A DNA stretch of 64,000 nucleotides from Massilia sp. KIM (GCF_002007115.1 NZ_MVAD01000001.1:2976001-3040000); one strand, 5' to 3'; positions 46,185 through 55,645 are shown, counted from the first letter of the stretch. Made by a program: numbers and translations. The notes: generated by a model from the sequence alone, not told the origin.

Positions 46185-47180
46185 ATGAAATTCAAGCATC
46201 TCACCATGACCATCGCGGCGCTGTGCGTCGCCGGCAGCGCGGCTGCAGCTGATCCAAAGCTGGGCATGGTCTACGACGCGGGCGGCAAGTTCGACAAGTC
46301 GTTCAACCAGTCGGCTTTCGAAGGCCTGCAGCGCTTCACCAAGGAGACCGGCATCAAGGTCCTCGAGGTCCAGGCGAACAGCGATACCCAGGCCGAGCAG
46401 GTGATGCGCGGCCTGGCGCGCAAGAAGGTCGACCTGATCGCCGCCATCGGCTTCTCCCAGACCCAGGCGGTCCAGAAGGTCGCCAAGGAATTCCCCAACG
46501 TGCGCTTCGTGCTGATCGACAGCATCGCACAGGGCAACAACATCAACTCGGTGATGTTCAAGGAACAGGAAGGCTCCTACCTGGTGGGCGTCGCCGCCGC
46601 CATGGCCTCCAAGTCCAAGAAGCTGGGCTTCGTGGGCGGCATGGACATCCCCCTGATCCGCGCCTTCGCCTGCGGCTACGCCCAGGGCGCCAAGGCCCAG
46701 TATCCGAAGATCGAGATCATGCAGAACATGGTCGGCACCACCGCCGCGGCCTGGAACGACCCGGCCAAGGGCGGCGAGCTGGCGCGCGCGCAGTTCGACC
46801 GCGGCGCCGACGTGGTGTTCGCGGTGGCCGGCGGCAGCGGCATGGGCGCCCTGCAGATGGCCAAGACCAAGGGCAAGCTGGCGATCGGCGTCGACTCGAA
46901 CCAGAACTACCTGCACCCGGGCACCATGCTGACCTCGATGATCAAGCGCGTCGACGTGGCGGTGTACGACTCCTTCATGGCCCAGAAGAACGGCAGCTGG
47001 AAGGCCGGCGTCACCTATAAAGGCCTGAAGGAAGGCGGCGTGGACTGGGTCCTGGACAAGGACAACCGCGCCGTGGTCAGCCCGGAGATCGAGAAGCGCG
47101 TGAACGCCGTGCGCACCGACATCATCAACGGCAAGATCAAGGTCATCGACTACCGCGCAGGCAGCAGCTGCCCGGTCTGA
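46185..47180 (+). CDS. BMP-family nucleoside ABC transporter, substrate-binding protein
   Basis: A 331-aa periplasmic binding protein of the Bmp/PnrA/Med family with a signal peptide (MKFKHLTMTIAALCVAGSAAAA). The BMP pattern is GMVYDAGGKFDKSFNQSAFEG, IGFSQTQAVQKVAKEFP, and GGSGMGALQMAKTKGKLAIGVDSNQ. The family binds purine and pyrimidine nucleosides. CCAGGAG precedes ATG 46185. A hairpin separates it from the ATPase gene, which would favour high levels of the binding protein. Confidence 0.93.
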   Translation: MKFKHLTMTIAALCVAGSAAAADPKLGMVYDAGGKFDKSFNQSAFEGLQRFTKETGIKVLEVQANSDTQAEQVMRGLARKKVDLIAAIGFSQTQAVQKVAKEFPNVRFVLIDSIAQGNNINSVMFKEQEGSYLVGVAAAMASKSKKLGFVGGMDIPLIRAFACGYAQGAKAQYPKIEIMQNMVGTTAAAWNDPAKGGELARAQFDRGADVVFAVAGGSGMGALQMAKTKGKLAIGVDSNQNYLHPGTMLTSMIKRVDVAVYDSFMAQKNGSWKAGVTYKGLKEGGVDWVLDKDNRAVVSPEIEKRVNAVRTDIINGKIKVIDYRAGSSCPV

Positions 47181-47196
47181 CCGCCCTCTCCCCACG

Positions 47197-47237
47197 AAAA
47201 GCGCGCCGCGCCGGTGAACCCGGTCCGGCGCGCTTTT
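47197..47237 (+). terminator. Intercistronic hairpin (partial terminator) between binding protein and ATPase genes
   Basis: Arms AAAAGCGCGCC (47197-47207) and GGCGCGCTTTT (47227-47237) enclose a loop with its own CCGG/CCGG pairing. The run of T follows within the arm, so it can work as a weak bidirectional terminator, lowering expression of the downstream transporter genes. Confidence 0.65.
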
Positions 47238-47269
47238 GAATAAAACGCAGCACAACAACACACATCGCA

Positions 47270-48799
47270 ATGCAGCCAGCCGTAGAATTTCGCAACATCA
47301 GCAAGGCCTTCGGGGCCGTGCAGGCGAACGCTGACGTCAGCTTCTCGATCGCCAAAGGCTCGATCCACGGCGTGATCGGCGAGAATGGCGCGGGCAAGTC
47401 CACCCTCATGAGCATCCTGTACGGCTACTACAACGCCGACAGCGGCCAGCTCCTGATCGATGGCCAGGCGCGCGACATCCGCACCAGCCACGAGGCGATC
47501 GCGCTCGGCATCGGCATGGTGCACCAGCACTTCATGCTGGTCGAGAACATGACGGTGCTCGACAACGTCATGCTGGGCGCCGAGGGCGGATTCAAGCTGG
47601 CTGCCCGGCGCGCCGAGACCGAAGCCAAGCTGCGCGAGATCTGCGCCCGCTACCGCCTCGACGTCGACCCGCTGGCCACCATCCACGACCTGTCGGTGGG
47701 CGCCCAGCAGCGCGTCGAGATCCTCAAGCAGATCTACCGCAGCGCCGAGATCCTGATCCTGGACGAGCCGACCGCCGTGCTCACCGCCCAGGAGACCGCC
47801 TCGCTGTTCGAGATCCTGCGCCTGTTCAAGGAACAGGGCAAGACCATCATCCTGATCACCCACAAGCTGGGCGAGATCATGGAGATCACCGATCAGGTGA
47901 CCGTGATGCGCGCCGGCCGCGTGGCGGGCGCCGTGGCCACCGCCGACACCTCCAAGGAGCAGCTGGCCAACATGATGGTCGGCCGCCCGATCGAGGGCAA
48001 CCTGCCGCGCAAGCCCTACAATCCGGGCGCGCCGGTGCTCAAGGTCGAGAGCCTCCAGCTTGAGGACAAGAACAAGGTCAAGCTGCTGGCCGACATCGAC
48101 CTCACGGTGCGCGCCGGCGAGATCGTGGCGATCGCCGGCGTCTCCGGCAACGGCCAGAGCGAGCTGATGGAAATCCTGGCGGGCATGCGCCTGCCGACTT
48201 CGGGCAAGGTCGAATTCCTCGGCCAGGACCTGCCCTACGCCGGCCGCGCCAACGCCGACGGCCTGCCCGCCGAGTTCCGCGCGCTGGGCATCGGCCACGT
48301 GCCGGAAGACCGCCTGCGCGACGGCGTGATCAAGGACTTCTCGGTGATGCAGAACACCGTGTTCGGCTACCAGGACCGGGTCAGGAACAAGTTCGGCCTG
48401 TTCGACTTCGAGGCCATCGCCAAGCGCTGCGCCCACCTGCTGGAAGCTTTCGACGTGCGTCCCAAGAACCCCGAGCTGCGCATCGGCCTGCTCTCGGGCG
48501 GCAACCAGCAGAAGGTCGTGATCGCGCGCGAAGTCTCGGCCAGCCCCAAGCTGATGCTGGTCGGCCAGCCGACCCGCGGCGTCGACATCGGCACCATCGA
48601 GAGCATCCACACCCAGCTGCTGCGCCTGCGCGACGAGGGCGTGGCGATCCTGCTCGTTTCCACCGAGCTGGAGGAAGTGCGCGCCCTGGCCGACCGCATC
48701 GTGGTGGTCTCGGGCGGACGCATCACGGGCGAACTGAAGATTCAAGAATTCGACACCACCCGCATCGGCCTGCTGATGGGCGGGATGCACAAATCATGA
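47270..48799 (+). CDS. Nucleoside ABC transporter, double ATP-binding protein
   Basis: This 509-aa protein has two ABC domains, like RbsA and NupO. Domain 1 has Walker A GENGAGKSTL, signature LSVGAQQRVEI and Walker B ILILDEPTAVL. Domain 2 (from about 265) has a degenerate Walker A (GVSGNGQSELM), signature LLSGGNQQKVVIAREVS and an unusual Walker B region LMLVGQPTRGVDIG, as in this family. It energises nucleoside uptake. Its stop overlaps the permease ATG by four bases. Confidence 0.94.
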   Translation: MQPAVEFRNISKAFGAVQANADVSFSIAKGSIHGVIGENGAGKSTLMSILYGYYNADSGQLLIDGQARDIRTSHEAIALGIGMVHQHFMLVENMTVLDNVMLGAEGGFKLAARRAETEAKLREICARYRLDVDPLATIHDLSVGAQQRVEILKQIYRSAEILILDEPTAVLTAQETASLFEILRLFKEQGKTIILITHKLGEIMEITDQVTVMRAGRVAGAVATADTSKEQLANMMVGRPIEGNLPRKPYNPGAPVLKVESLQLEDKNKVKLLADIDLTVRAGEIVAIAGVSGNGQSELMEILAGMRLPTSGKVEFLGQDLPYAGRANADGLPAEFRALGIGHVPEDRLRDGVIKDFSVMQNTVFGYQDRVRNKFGLFDFEAIAKRCAHLLEAFDVRPKNPELRIGLLSGGNQQKVVIAREVSASPKLMLVGQPTRGVDIGTIESIHTQLLRLRDEGVAILLVSTELEEVRALADRIVVVSGGRITGELKIQEFDTTRIGLLMGGMHKS

Positions 48800-49887
48800 A
48801 AACCACTGAACTCCCACGCTGGGCGTCCGGCTTCGTCCTGCCCGTCCTGAACCTGCTGTCGGCCCTGCTGGTGGCGGCACTGGTGATCCACCTGCTGGGC
48901 GAGAGCCCGACGGAATCGCTGCAGATCCTGATCAACAGCGCCGTGATCAATCCGGAAGGCCTGAGCTACACCCTGTTCTACGCCTCCACCTTCGTGTTCA
49001 CCGGCCTGGCCGTCTCGGTCGCCATGAAGGCGGGCCTGTTCAACATCGGCGCCGAGGGCCAGATGTACCTGGGCGGCCTGGGCCTGACCCTGGCCATGCT
49101 GGCCTTCGACGCCTCGCTCCCGGCCCTGCTCCTGATCCCGCTGGCGATGGTGGCCAGCGCGGCCTTCGGCGCCGGCTGGGCCTTCCTACCCGGCTACCTG
49201 CAGGCCAAGCGCGGCAGCCACGTGGTGGTCACCACCATCATGTTCAACTTCATCGCCGCCAGCCTGATGAACTTCATCATCGTGAAGTACCTCATTCCGG
49301 AGGGCGACCAGAACCCGGCCAGCCGCGTGTTCAGCGAAGCCTCGTGGATGCCGCGCCTGGTGGACTGGTTCCCGGCCCTGGGCGACACCCCGCTCAACAT
49401 CTCCTTCCTGCTGGCGATCCTGGCGCTGGTGATCTATGGCGTGGTGATGTCGCGCTCGCCATGGGGCTACAAGCTGCAGGCCACCGGCCTGAACGCCCAC
49501 GCCGCCCACTATGCCGGCGTGCGCATCAGCCGCACCATCATCGTGGCGATGCTGATCTCGGGCGCCCTGGCGGGCCTGGCGGCGGTCAACTCCATCCTCG
49601 GTTCGACCCACTATCTGAGCCTGAACTTCCCGGCCGGCGCCGGCTTCGTCGGCATCGCGATCGCGCTGATGGGGCGCCAGCATCCGGTCGGCATCTTCCT
49701 GTCCTCGGTGCTGTTCGGCGCCCTGATCCAGGGCGGCTTCGACCTCTCGCTGGAAAAGCCGAACATCCCGCAGGAGACCTTCATCTTCATTCAAGGCCTG
49801 ATCATCCTGTTCTGCGGCGCGATGGAAAACCTGTACGCGCCGGCGGTCCTGAAACTGATTAACGCAACAAAGGCACGCAAGGGTTAA
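48796..49887 (+). CDS. Nucleoside ABC transporter permease 1
   Basis: A 363-aa permease of the BPD_transp_2 (RbsC-like) type with about ten hydrophobic segments. Conserved parts include FVFTGLAVSVAMKAGLFNIG near 68-87 and GEGQ-like GAEGQMYLGG, and GAGFVGIAIALMGRQHPVGI, which contacts the ATPase. It is the larger of two permeases, coupled to the ATPase gene by an ATGA overlap and followed by the second permease after 3 bp. Confidence 0.93.
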   Translation: MKTTELPRWASGFVLPVLNLLSALLVAALVIHLLGESPTESLQILINSAVINPEGLSYTLFYASTFVFTGLAVSVAMKAGLFNIGAEGQMYLGGLGLTLAMLAFDASLPALLLIPLAMVASAAFGAGWAFLPGYLQAKRGSHVVVTTIMFNFIAASLMNFIIVKYLIPEGDQNPASRVFSEASWMPRLVDWFPALGDTPLNISFLLAILALVIYGVVMSRSPWGYKLQATGLNAHAAHYAGVRISRTIIVAMLISGALAGLAAVNSILGSTHYLSLNFPAGAGFVGIAIALMGRQHPVGIFLSSVLFGALIQGGFDLSLEKPNIPQETFIFIQGLIILFCGAMENLYAPAVLKLINATKARKG

Positions 49888-49890
49888 GCC

Positions 49891-50856
49891 ATGGAAGACT
49901 TCCAGTTCGCCAGTATCGTCGTCTCGACGATCCGCAATGCGCCGGTCCTGATATTCGCGGCCATGGCCGGCCTGTTCGCCGAGCGCAGCGGCGTGATCGA
50001 TCTCGGCCTCGAAGGCAAGATCCTGGCCTCGGCCTTCGTCTCGGCCGGCGTCGCCTATGCCTACCAGGACCCATGGCTGGGCATCGCCGCCGGCATCCTG
50101 GCCTCGGTCGCGCTGGCCATGGTGCAGGCCTATGTGTCGATCACGCAGAAGGGCAACCAGCTGGTGGCCGGCATGGCGATCAACATCGCCATGAGCGGCC
50201 TGACCTTCGTGGTGGCCCAGTACTTCTTCCAGCAGGGCGGACGCACCCCGGACCTGGGCGAAGCGCGCCTGGGCGACATCGTGCTGCCGGGCAGCGCCGC
50301 GCTGGCCGACATCCCCGTCATCGGCTGGCTGTACGGCAGCGTAATCGGCGGCCACACCCTGCTGGTCTACCTGGCCTTCCTGCTGCTGCCGGTGGTGCAC
50401 TGGGTGCTCTACCACAGCCGCTTCGGCCTGCGCCTGCGCGCCTGCGGCGAGAACCCGCATGCGGCCGACGCGGCCGGCATCTCGGTGCAGCGCACCCGCT
50501 ATGCCGCCATGCTGATCGCGGGCGTGCTGTGCTCCTTCTCGGGCGCCTACCTGGCGATCGTCCAGAGCGGCTTCTTCCTGCGTGACATGTCGGCCGGCGC
50601 CGGCTACCTGGCGCTGACCGCCATGGTGTTCGGCAACTGGCGTCCGCTGCACACGGTGCTGGGCTGCCTGATGTTCGGCTTCTTCGGCGCGGTGCAGGTG
50701 CAGATCGAGGGCGTCGAACTGCCGGTGGTGGGACGCATTCCGGGCGCGCTGATCCAGATGATCCCCTACGTGCTGACCGTGGTCGTGCTGGCGGGCCTGA
50801 TGGCCAAGTCGGTGGCGCCCAAGGCGCTGGGCAAGCCCTTCGTCAAGTCACGCTGA
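49891..50856 (+). CDS. Nucleoside ABC transporter permease 2
   Basis: A 321-aa RbsC-like permease: AAMAGLFAERSGVIDLGLEGKIL at the N-terminus, GNQLVAGMAINIAMSGLTF, and GLRLRACGENPHAADAAGISV leading into GAGYLALTAMVFGNWRP, the coupling region. It completes the importer, with order binding protein, ATPase, permease, permease. A strong terminator follows, so no further gene belongs to the operon. Confidence 0.93.
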   Translation: MEDFQFASIVVSTIRNAPVLIFAAMAGLFAERSGVIDLGLEGKILASAFVSAGVAYAYQDPWLGIAAGILASVALAMVQAYVSITQKGNQLVAGMAINIAMSGLTFVVAQYFFQQGGRTPDLGEARLGDIVLPGSAALADIPVIGWLYGSVIGGHTLLVYLAFLLLPVVHWVLYHSRFGLRLRACGENPHAADAAGISVQRTRYAAMLIAGVLCSFSGAYLAIVQSGFFLRDMSAGAGYLALTAMVFGNWRPLHTVLGCLMFGFFGAVQVQIEGVELPVVGRIPGALIQMIPYVLTVVVLAGLMAKSVAPKALGKPFVKSR

Positions 50857-50874
50857 GCGTTTCTTGCTCCACGA

Positions 50875-50904
50875 AAAGGCCCGCTACCCAGCGGGCCTTT
50901 TTAT
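50875..50904 (+). terminator. Rho-independent terminator of the nucleoside importer operon
   Basis: Stem AAAGGCCCGCT (50875-50885), loop ACCC, stem AGCGGGCCTTT (50890-50900), then TTATTTT. An 11-bp perfect stem with a T-rich tail 18 bp after the last stop codon. Confidence 0.92.
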
Positions 50905-51075
50905 TTTCCACGATGCATAACTACCGCGCGGAAAGGGAAGTTGCACAATTTGTGAGCAAATGTGACTACCGTAAGCGTTTGTAAGGACCGTCAACAGCGT
51001 CTCGACGGGGCCCGTTGATAGGCAAGGTGACACGATAAACGTACGCCAGACACTCAATGAGAAAGGATTCACTCT

Positions 51076-51450
51076 ATGAAGCGCACTATTGCTACCCTGA
51101 TCGTCGCCCTGTCCGCCACCTCGGCATTTGCCCAGACCTCGGCCACTCCCGCCACGTCGGCAACTCCTGCCACCCCGCCGGGCGCTACCGTGCCGGCAAC
51201 CCCGACCACCCCGGCCACCCCGGTTGACCAGACCGTGCCGCCTACCACCGACAGCACCTCGGGCGCGTCGGGCACCGCAGGCACCACCGCTGGTTCGACC
51301 ACGACCGGCTCGGCCACCGCCGCTACCCCGGCTACCCCGGCAACCCCGGCCACCCCGGCATCGGCAGCAGACAAGACCGACGCGAAGAAGGATAAGCAAT
51401 CCAAGCACGACAAGAAGTCCAAGGACAAGAGCAGCAGCTCGTCCATGTAA
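51076..51450 (+). CDS. Exported Ala/Thr/Pro-rich low-complexity protein
   Basis: A 124-aa protein with a signal peptide (MKRTIATLIVALSATSAFAQ). The mature protein is nearly all Thr, Ala, Pro, Ser and Gly, with repeated ATPATPATPATPA-like runs (about 23-50 and 83-95), then a Lys/Asp segment (ADKTDAKKDKQSKHDKKSKD) and SSSSSM. It is probably disordered and located in the periplasm or cell wall. AAAGGA precedes ATG 51076. Upstream, ATTTG-TGAG-CAAAT (50948-50961) is a small dyad. Function is unknown. Length may vary between strains because of the repeats. Confidence 0.75.
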   Translation: MKRTIATLIVALSATSAFAQTSATPATSATPATPPGATVPATPTTPATPVDQTVPPTTDSTSGASGTAGTTAGSTTTGSATAATPATPATPATPASAADKTDAKKDKQSKHDKKSKDKSSSSSM

Positions 51451-51460
51451 TACCCTCTGA

Positions 51461-51479
51461 CCGGGCGCAAGGCGCCCGG
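51461..51479 (+). terminator. Candidate terminator hairpin after the low-complexity protein gene
   Basis: Arms CCGGGCGC (51461-51468) and GCGCCCGG (51472-51479) with an AAG loop begin 10 bp after the stop codon. There is no T-run behind it, so it may act as an mRNA-end stabiliser or Rho-assisted stop. Confidence 0.5.
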
Positions 51480-51525
51480 CGCTCCCCCCTCGAGCAGCGC
51501 CGCGCGGCAGGACGCCGTGCGGCGC

Positions 51526-52389
51526 TTACATCATGTTGGGATCGACCGTTTCCGCCCCGCTTGCCCGGCGGCTGGAACGCTTCCAGGTCCATGCGAATCC
51601 GAATCCTCCCGACACGCCGTGGTCGCGCACGTGCAAGGGACTATCGCGGTTGGCCGCCCCCTTGTAGCTCTCCAGTCTCAGGAAACCGAACAGGCGCAGG
51701 TCCCGGTTGATGCGGCGCGTGCCGAACACGCCCAGGCGGGTCAGCAGCAGTCCGGCGTCGGCGTCAAACGCTGGCCGGTTAGCGTTCGCGTACTGCGGCT
51801 GCACCTCGTAGAAATAGCGCTGGATGCGCTTGTCCCCCACCACCGCACTCACTTGCCCCTGGAAGGTCCAGGCCCCGCCCTCTCCCACCCGTTCGTAGAC
51901 CAGGCGCGGCTCGAAGGTCCAGCCCTGCCGGCGCAGGCCGCCGCGCGCCTCGATCACGGCGCGCAACGGCAATTCCGCGCGCAAACGGCTGCTGCGGTCG
52001 AGGTCGGCGATCTTGACTTTCAGGCGCGGGCCGAACTCGAACAGGGTGCCGAGGTCGGGCATGCCGCGGCGCGCCTCGACGTCGTCGGAATCGGAAGGCA
52101 GGGCGCCGGCAAGGCCGATGTCGAATTCGACCCGGTCGGAACGGAAGAGGCGCGCACCGATGCCGGACTGGTCGGCGCGCAGGATTTCGCCGCGGTACAG
52201 GATGAAGGGCAAGGCCAGGGCGCGATTGTTCTGGTCGTCGGCGCCCGGGTAGGCAGGGGTGGAGATGGCGGCGGCGCCGATGCCCAGTTCCCACAGCGGC
52301 AGGCCGGCTTCGTCGGTGGATTGGGCGTGCACGGCAAGGGGCAGCGCCAGGATGCTGGCGAGTGGAACGGCCGTCAGGATCGATTTCAT
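51526..52389 (-). CDS. MipA/OmpV-family outer-membrane protein
   Basis: This 287-aa protein has a signal peptide (MKSILTAVPLASILALPLAVHA) and the family's alternating beta-strand pattern: WELGIGAAAISTPAYPGADDQNN, LALPFILYRGEILRADQSG, GPRLKVKIADLD, and a C-terminal strand ending GGFGFAWTWKRSSRRASG. MipA/OmpV proteins are small barrels linked to murein hydrolase complexes or to passage of small molecules. The upstream gap holds a 7-bp tandem array. Confidence 0.85.
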   Translation of the reverse strand: MKSILTAVPLASILALPLAVHAQSTDEAGLPLWELGIGAAAISTPAYPGADDQNNRALALPFILYRGEILRADQSGIGARLFRSDRVEFDIGLAGALPSDSDDVEARRGMPDLGTLFEFGPRLKVKIADLDRSSRLRAELPLRAVIEARGGLRRQGWTFEPRLVYERVGEGGAWTFQGQVSAVVGDKRIQRYFYEVQPQYANANRPAFDADAGLLLTRLGVFGTRRINRDLRLFGFLRLESYKGAANRDSPLHVRDHGVSGGFGFAWTWKRSSRRASGAETVDPNMM

Positions 52390-52491
52390 GGGGCCTCGGC
52401 GTAGTTGGGGTGCGTGCTCCGATTGTATCCAAGAGCTTTGCCGGCATGCGCGCCGCACGGGCCAAGCCGCGTCGCACATCGGACACCGTCA

Positions 52492-52556
<65 letters not shown>

Positions 52557-52581
52557 GCACCCATCACTACGTACCCGTAAA

Positions 52582-52678
52582 CGTCATCCCGGCGAAGGCC
52601 GGGATCCAAGTTCGCGGCACAGTGTTGACCTGACTCTATGCGGGGAAACTTGGATCCCGGCCTGCGCCGGGATGACGT
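52582..52678. repeat. Dispersed hairpin repeat, cluster C (inverted pair)
   Basis: A forward copy at 52582-52612 and an inverted copy at 52647-52678, both with stem ATCCCGGC/GCCGGGAT and loops GAAG and GCAG, about 35 bp apart. The pair lies 3' of the nuclease gene and can also form one large hairpin. Confidence 0.9.
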
Positions 52679-52750
52679 ACTGATGCAGCGGGCTGTCGAT
52701 AGGCACCCCGGATTGCCGGCGTCGATCGGACCTCCACGGCCCTACATGAA

Positions 52751-53812
52751 TCAGCCCTGTTCCGGAAAAATCGCCTGCAGCATCGCCGCCAGGTTATACC
52801 CGCCCTTGATCAGCTGGGTCTTCGCAATCGCCGAGCTCGGCACAGGATAATTGGCCGGCACCTCGAGCGTGAATGCGAAATAAGTCTCGCCTTTCTTGCT
52901 CGTCTGCGGCGTCAACTGGCCCGGCGTCACCTCGGCATAGGCCAGCTTGGACACCGCCAGCGCGTCGTCCGCCCACTGGTAAGGCCAGGTCGCCACCTCG
53001 CCCTGCCACTTCTGCACCGCCGGATTGCCGGCGATGGCCGCCTGCGCGAACTGCTCGGGCGTCTTCACGCCGATGCGGCGGAAGGCGTAGTCCACCGTGG
53101 TGCTGTCCCAATAGGAGTGGAAAGGCTTGGTCAGCGCCTTGGGCACGCCTTCCTTCACGGGCGCCGCCTCGCCCGGCGGGATCAGGCCCGCCGCCAGCGC
53201 GGCGATCTTCGCGTCGTCCAGCAGCAGGTTGTTGCCGCCGCGCGAATCGAAGATCGTGGCCTCGTCCACCTCGGCATGGGTCTTGGGCACCACGAACTTG
53301 CCGTCCTTGCTGACGAAGGCCGCGCCCACGTGCAGCGGCTGGTGGATGTCGCCGGCGAAGTGGGCCAGCAGGATCAGGGCCTGGCGCTTGGTGAACTTGT
53401 GCGGATTGAGCGCCGGATCGGTCTTGCCCTGCAGGACCGCGATGCACTGCTTCATGATCTGCACGATGTCGACCTCCGCGGTGCCCACGCCGTGGTCGTG
53501 GTAGCGCTCCAGCTGGAAGGGCACGTCGGTGTAGTGGTACTCGCTGTGCTTCGGATTGCCCGCCACGTACTCGATCATTTCCTGGGTCTGCGGGCCGCAG
53601 TACGTGCCCTTCACGCAGTCGGCCCAGTTGGCGAGCGATTCGAGGGTCTCGCCCGGCAGGAGCAGCGCGGCGATCTGCTTTTGCGCGTACGTCCCCTTCA
53701 GCAGTTTGTCGGCGATCGCGCCCACGGCGCGGTGGCCGTCGCGGCCCCAGGCCATGGCGTCGACGGAGGTGAAGGCGCTGCAGAGCGCCAGGACACAAGC
53801 TAGTTTTTTCAT
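52751..53812 (-). CDS. Exported S1/P1-type zinc nuclease
   Basis: The 353-aa protein has a signal peptide (MKKLACVLALCSAFTSVDAMA). Cleavage would leave the N-terminal Trp of WGRDGHRAVGAIA, which is a zinc ligand in this family. Other ligand-bearing parts are NWADCVKG (Asp), SEYHYTDVPF (His), and LLAHFAGDIHQPLHVG (His, Asp, His). Near GGNNLLLDD the usual His-Asp region is partly changed (NNLL rather than NLHxxWD), though SYWDSTTVDYA follows later. The family degrades single-stranded DNA/RNA and removes 3'-phosphates outside the cytoplasm. It is 24 bp from the nucleotidase gene upstream. Confidence 0.88.
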   Translation of the reverse strand: MKKLACVLALCSAFTSVDAMAWGRDGHRAVGAIADKLLKGTYAQKQIAALLLPGETLESLANWADCVKGTYCGPQTQEMIEYVAGNPKHSEYHYTDVPFQLERYHDHGVGTAEVDIVQIMKQCIAVLQGKTDPALNPHKFTKRQALILLAHFAGDIHQPLHVGAAFVSKDGKFVVPKTHAEVDEATIFDSRGGNNLLLDDAKIAALAAGLIPPGEAAPVKEGVPKALTKPFHSYWDSTTVDYAFRRIGVKTPEQFAQAAIAGNPAVQKWQGEVATWPYQWADDALAVSKLAYAEVTPGQLTPQTSKKGETYFAFTLEVPANYPVPSSAIAKTQLIKGGYNLAAMLQAIFPEQG

Positions 53813-53836
53813 GCGTCGTGTTGGTCGGTCTAGGGT

Positions 53837-55525
53837 TTATTGCGCCTTGAGGACGCGCGGCGCGGCGGCAGACGGCGCGGCGCCCTGCCCTTCGTGCTTC
53901 TTCAGGTAGTCGGTAAAGGCGTCCAGGTCCAGCATGCCGGTCTCGACGCGCTGCGTGCCCTTGGCGAATTCGGGGAAGTTGTCGCCGCCCTCGGCCAGGA
54001 AGTTATTGGCGACCACGCGATAGCGCTTGCCGTCTTCCAGCGGCGCACCGTGGAGCCGGATCGAACCCGGGACCACGCGGCTGCCCGCCGGGCGTTTCCC
54101 GTCCCACTGGTAGCTGAAGCCCTGCGACACCTGCAGGATCGACGGGTCCGATGCCGCCGGGCGCGCCCACTGCTGCTCGAGCAGGCTGCGGATCTGCGCG
54201 CCGGTCAGGTCCATCACGACCAGGGTGTTCCCGAATGGGAGCACGGCCTGGGTCTGGCCGAAGCTGGCCACATTGCCCTCGCCGGCTTCCAGGTCCTTGC
54301 GGATGCCGCCTTCGTTCATGAAGCCGATCTGCGCGCCCTGGTCGCGGGTGGCGGCCAGCACGGCGTCCGCGATCAGCTTGCCGAGCTCGGACTCGCCGGC
54401 CTCGTTCTGCTTGCGCAGCACCGGCGCGGCCGGCAGGCGCGCGACCGGGCGGCCCAGCGCCGCGCGGCTGCGCTCCTTCACCGAGGCCACCAGCGCAGCC
54501 ATCCTCGGATCGGCCGGATAGTCGCCCGGCTTCATCACCACATTGTTCGCCTGCAGCTCGAGCAGCTTGCCGCTACCCGGATCCACCTTCATCGCCACGC
54601 GCGTCAGGACCTGGCCGAAGGAAGCCGCCTGAGTCACGGTGCGCCCCTCGACCTGGCACACATAGCCGAAGTGCGAGTGGCCCGTGATCACCAGCCTGAT
54701 CGCCGGATCCAGCTGCTTGACGATGGGGACGATCGCGCCCTGCAGGTTCAGGCAGCCGAGGCGGTCGTCGCGGTTGTCGACGGTCCCGCCTTCGTGCACC
54801 AGGGCGACGATCACCTGCGCGCCCTGCGCGCGCATCAGCGGCACGGCGCGGTTGATCGCCTCGGTTTCGTCACCGAAGCGCAGGCCGGCGATGCCCGAAG
54901 CCATCACCACCGCGTCGGTGCCCTTCAGCACCGCGCCCACCAGGCCCACTTTCACGCCCTTCACTTCCTCGATGCGGAAGGCCGGGATGAAGGGCTTGCC
55001 GGTGGCGCTGTCGATCACGTTGGCGGCCAGATAGGTGAACTTGGCGCCGCCGTAGTTGGGCGACCACTGGCAGGCCTTGGCCGGACGCGGCGAATCGCAG
55101 CCGCCGTGCTGCTGGCGCAGCAGCTCTTTGCGGCCGGCATCGAATTCGTGGTTGCCGACCGCGCTCACGCGCAGGTCCAGCAGGTTCATGGCCTCGATGG
55201 TCGGCTCGTCGGCCCACAGCGAGGACAGCGCCGGGCTGCCGCCCACCAGGTCGCCCGCTGAAACGAACAGCAGGTCCTTGTCTTCCTTGCGCCAGGCCTG
55301 CAGGGCGGCCGCCACGGCCTCGGCGCCGCCCGCGCGGATCGCCGGCGGCGTCACGCCGTTCACCGGCGGCAGCGCGTAGCGGCTCGGCTCGAGGTTGCCG
55401 TGGAAGTCGTTCATGGCGACCAGGTTGATGGTCACGGGTTCGCGCGGAGTACTGGCGCAGCCGGCCAGCACGCAGGCCGCAAGAGCAAGGGAGAGTCGTG
55501 CAGGCGCACGCAGGGAATTCGGCAT
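53837..55525 (-). CDS. Lipoprotein bifunctional metallophosphatase/5'-nucleotidase
   Basis: A 562-aa UshA-like enzyme with a lipobox (CVLAGC, Cys22). The metallophosphoesterase domain has AMNDFHGNLEP, SAGDLVGGSP, VGNHEFDAG, VTGHSHFGYV and related ligands. The C-terminal nucleotidase domain from about 345 has GELIADA-like ELGKLIADAVLAAT and FGQTQAVLPFGNTLVVMDLTGAQI. It hydrolyses extracytoplasmic nucleotides to nucleosides. It lies between the S1/P1 nuclease and the TonB receptor, all leftward, which suits sequential nucleic acid breakdown. Confidence 0.92.
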   Translation of the reverse strand: MPNSLRAPARLSLALAACVLAGCASTPREPVTINLVAMNDFHGNLEPSRYALPPVNGVTPPAIRAGGAEAVAAALQAWRKEDKDLLFVSAGDLVGGSPALSSLWADEPTIEAMNLLDLRVSAVGNHEFDAGRKELLRQQHGGCDSPRPAKACQWSPNYGGAKFTYLAANVIDSATGKPFIPAFRIEEVKGVKVGLVGAVLKGTDAVVMASGIAGLRFGDETEAINRAVPLMRAQGAQVIVALVHEGGTVDNRDDRLGCLNLQGAIVPIVKQLDPAIRLVITGHSHFGYVCQVEGRTVTQAASFGQVLTRVAMKVDPGSGKLLELQANNVVMKPGDYPADPRMAALVASVKERSRAALGRPVARLPAAPVLRKQNEAGESELGKLIADAVLAATRDQGAQIGFMNEGGIRKDLEAGEGNVASFGQTQAVLPFGNTLVVMDLTGAQIRSLLEQQWARPAASDPSILQVSQGFSYQWDGKRPAGSRVVPGSIRLHGAPLEDGKRYRVVANNFLAEGGDNFPEFAKGTQRVETGMLDLDAFTDYLKKHEGQGAAPSAAAPRVLKAQ

Positions 55526-55645
55526 GGGATCTTCTCAATCTGGGACGGGAGGCCTGCTGCGGGAGCGCGGCCCACCGGCATTATGGCATCAGCCATGGCG
55601 CGAAGCCATCTTTACAGCCCTGCAAAACCAGGGCCTTCACCCAAT

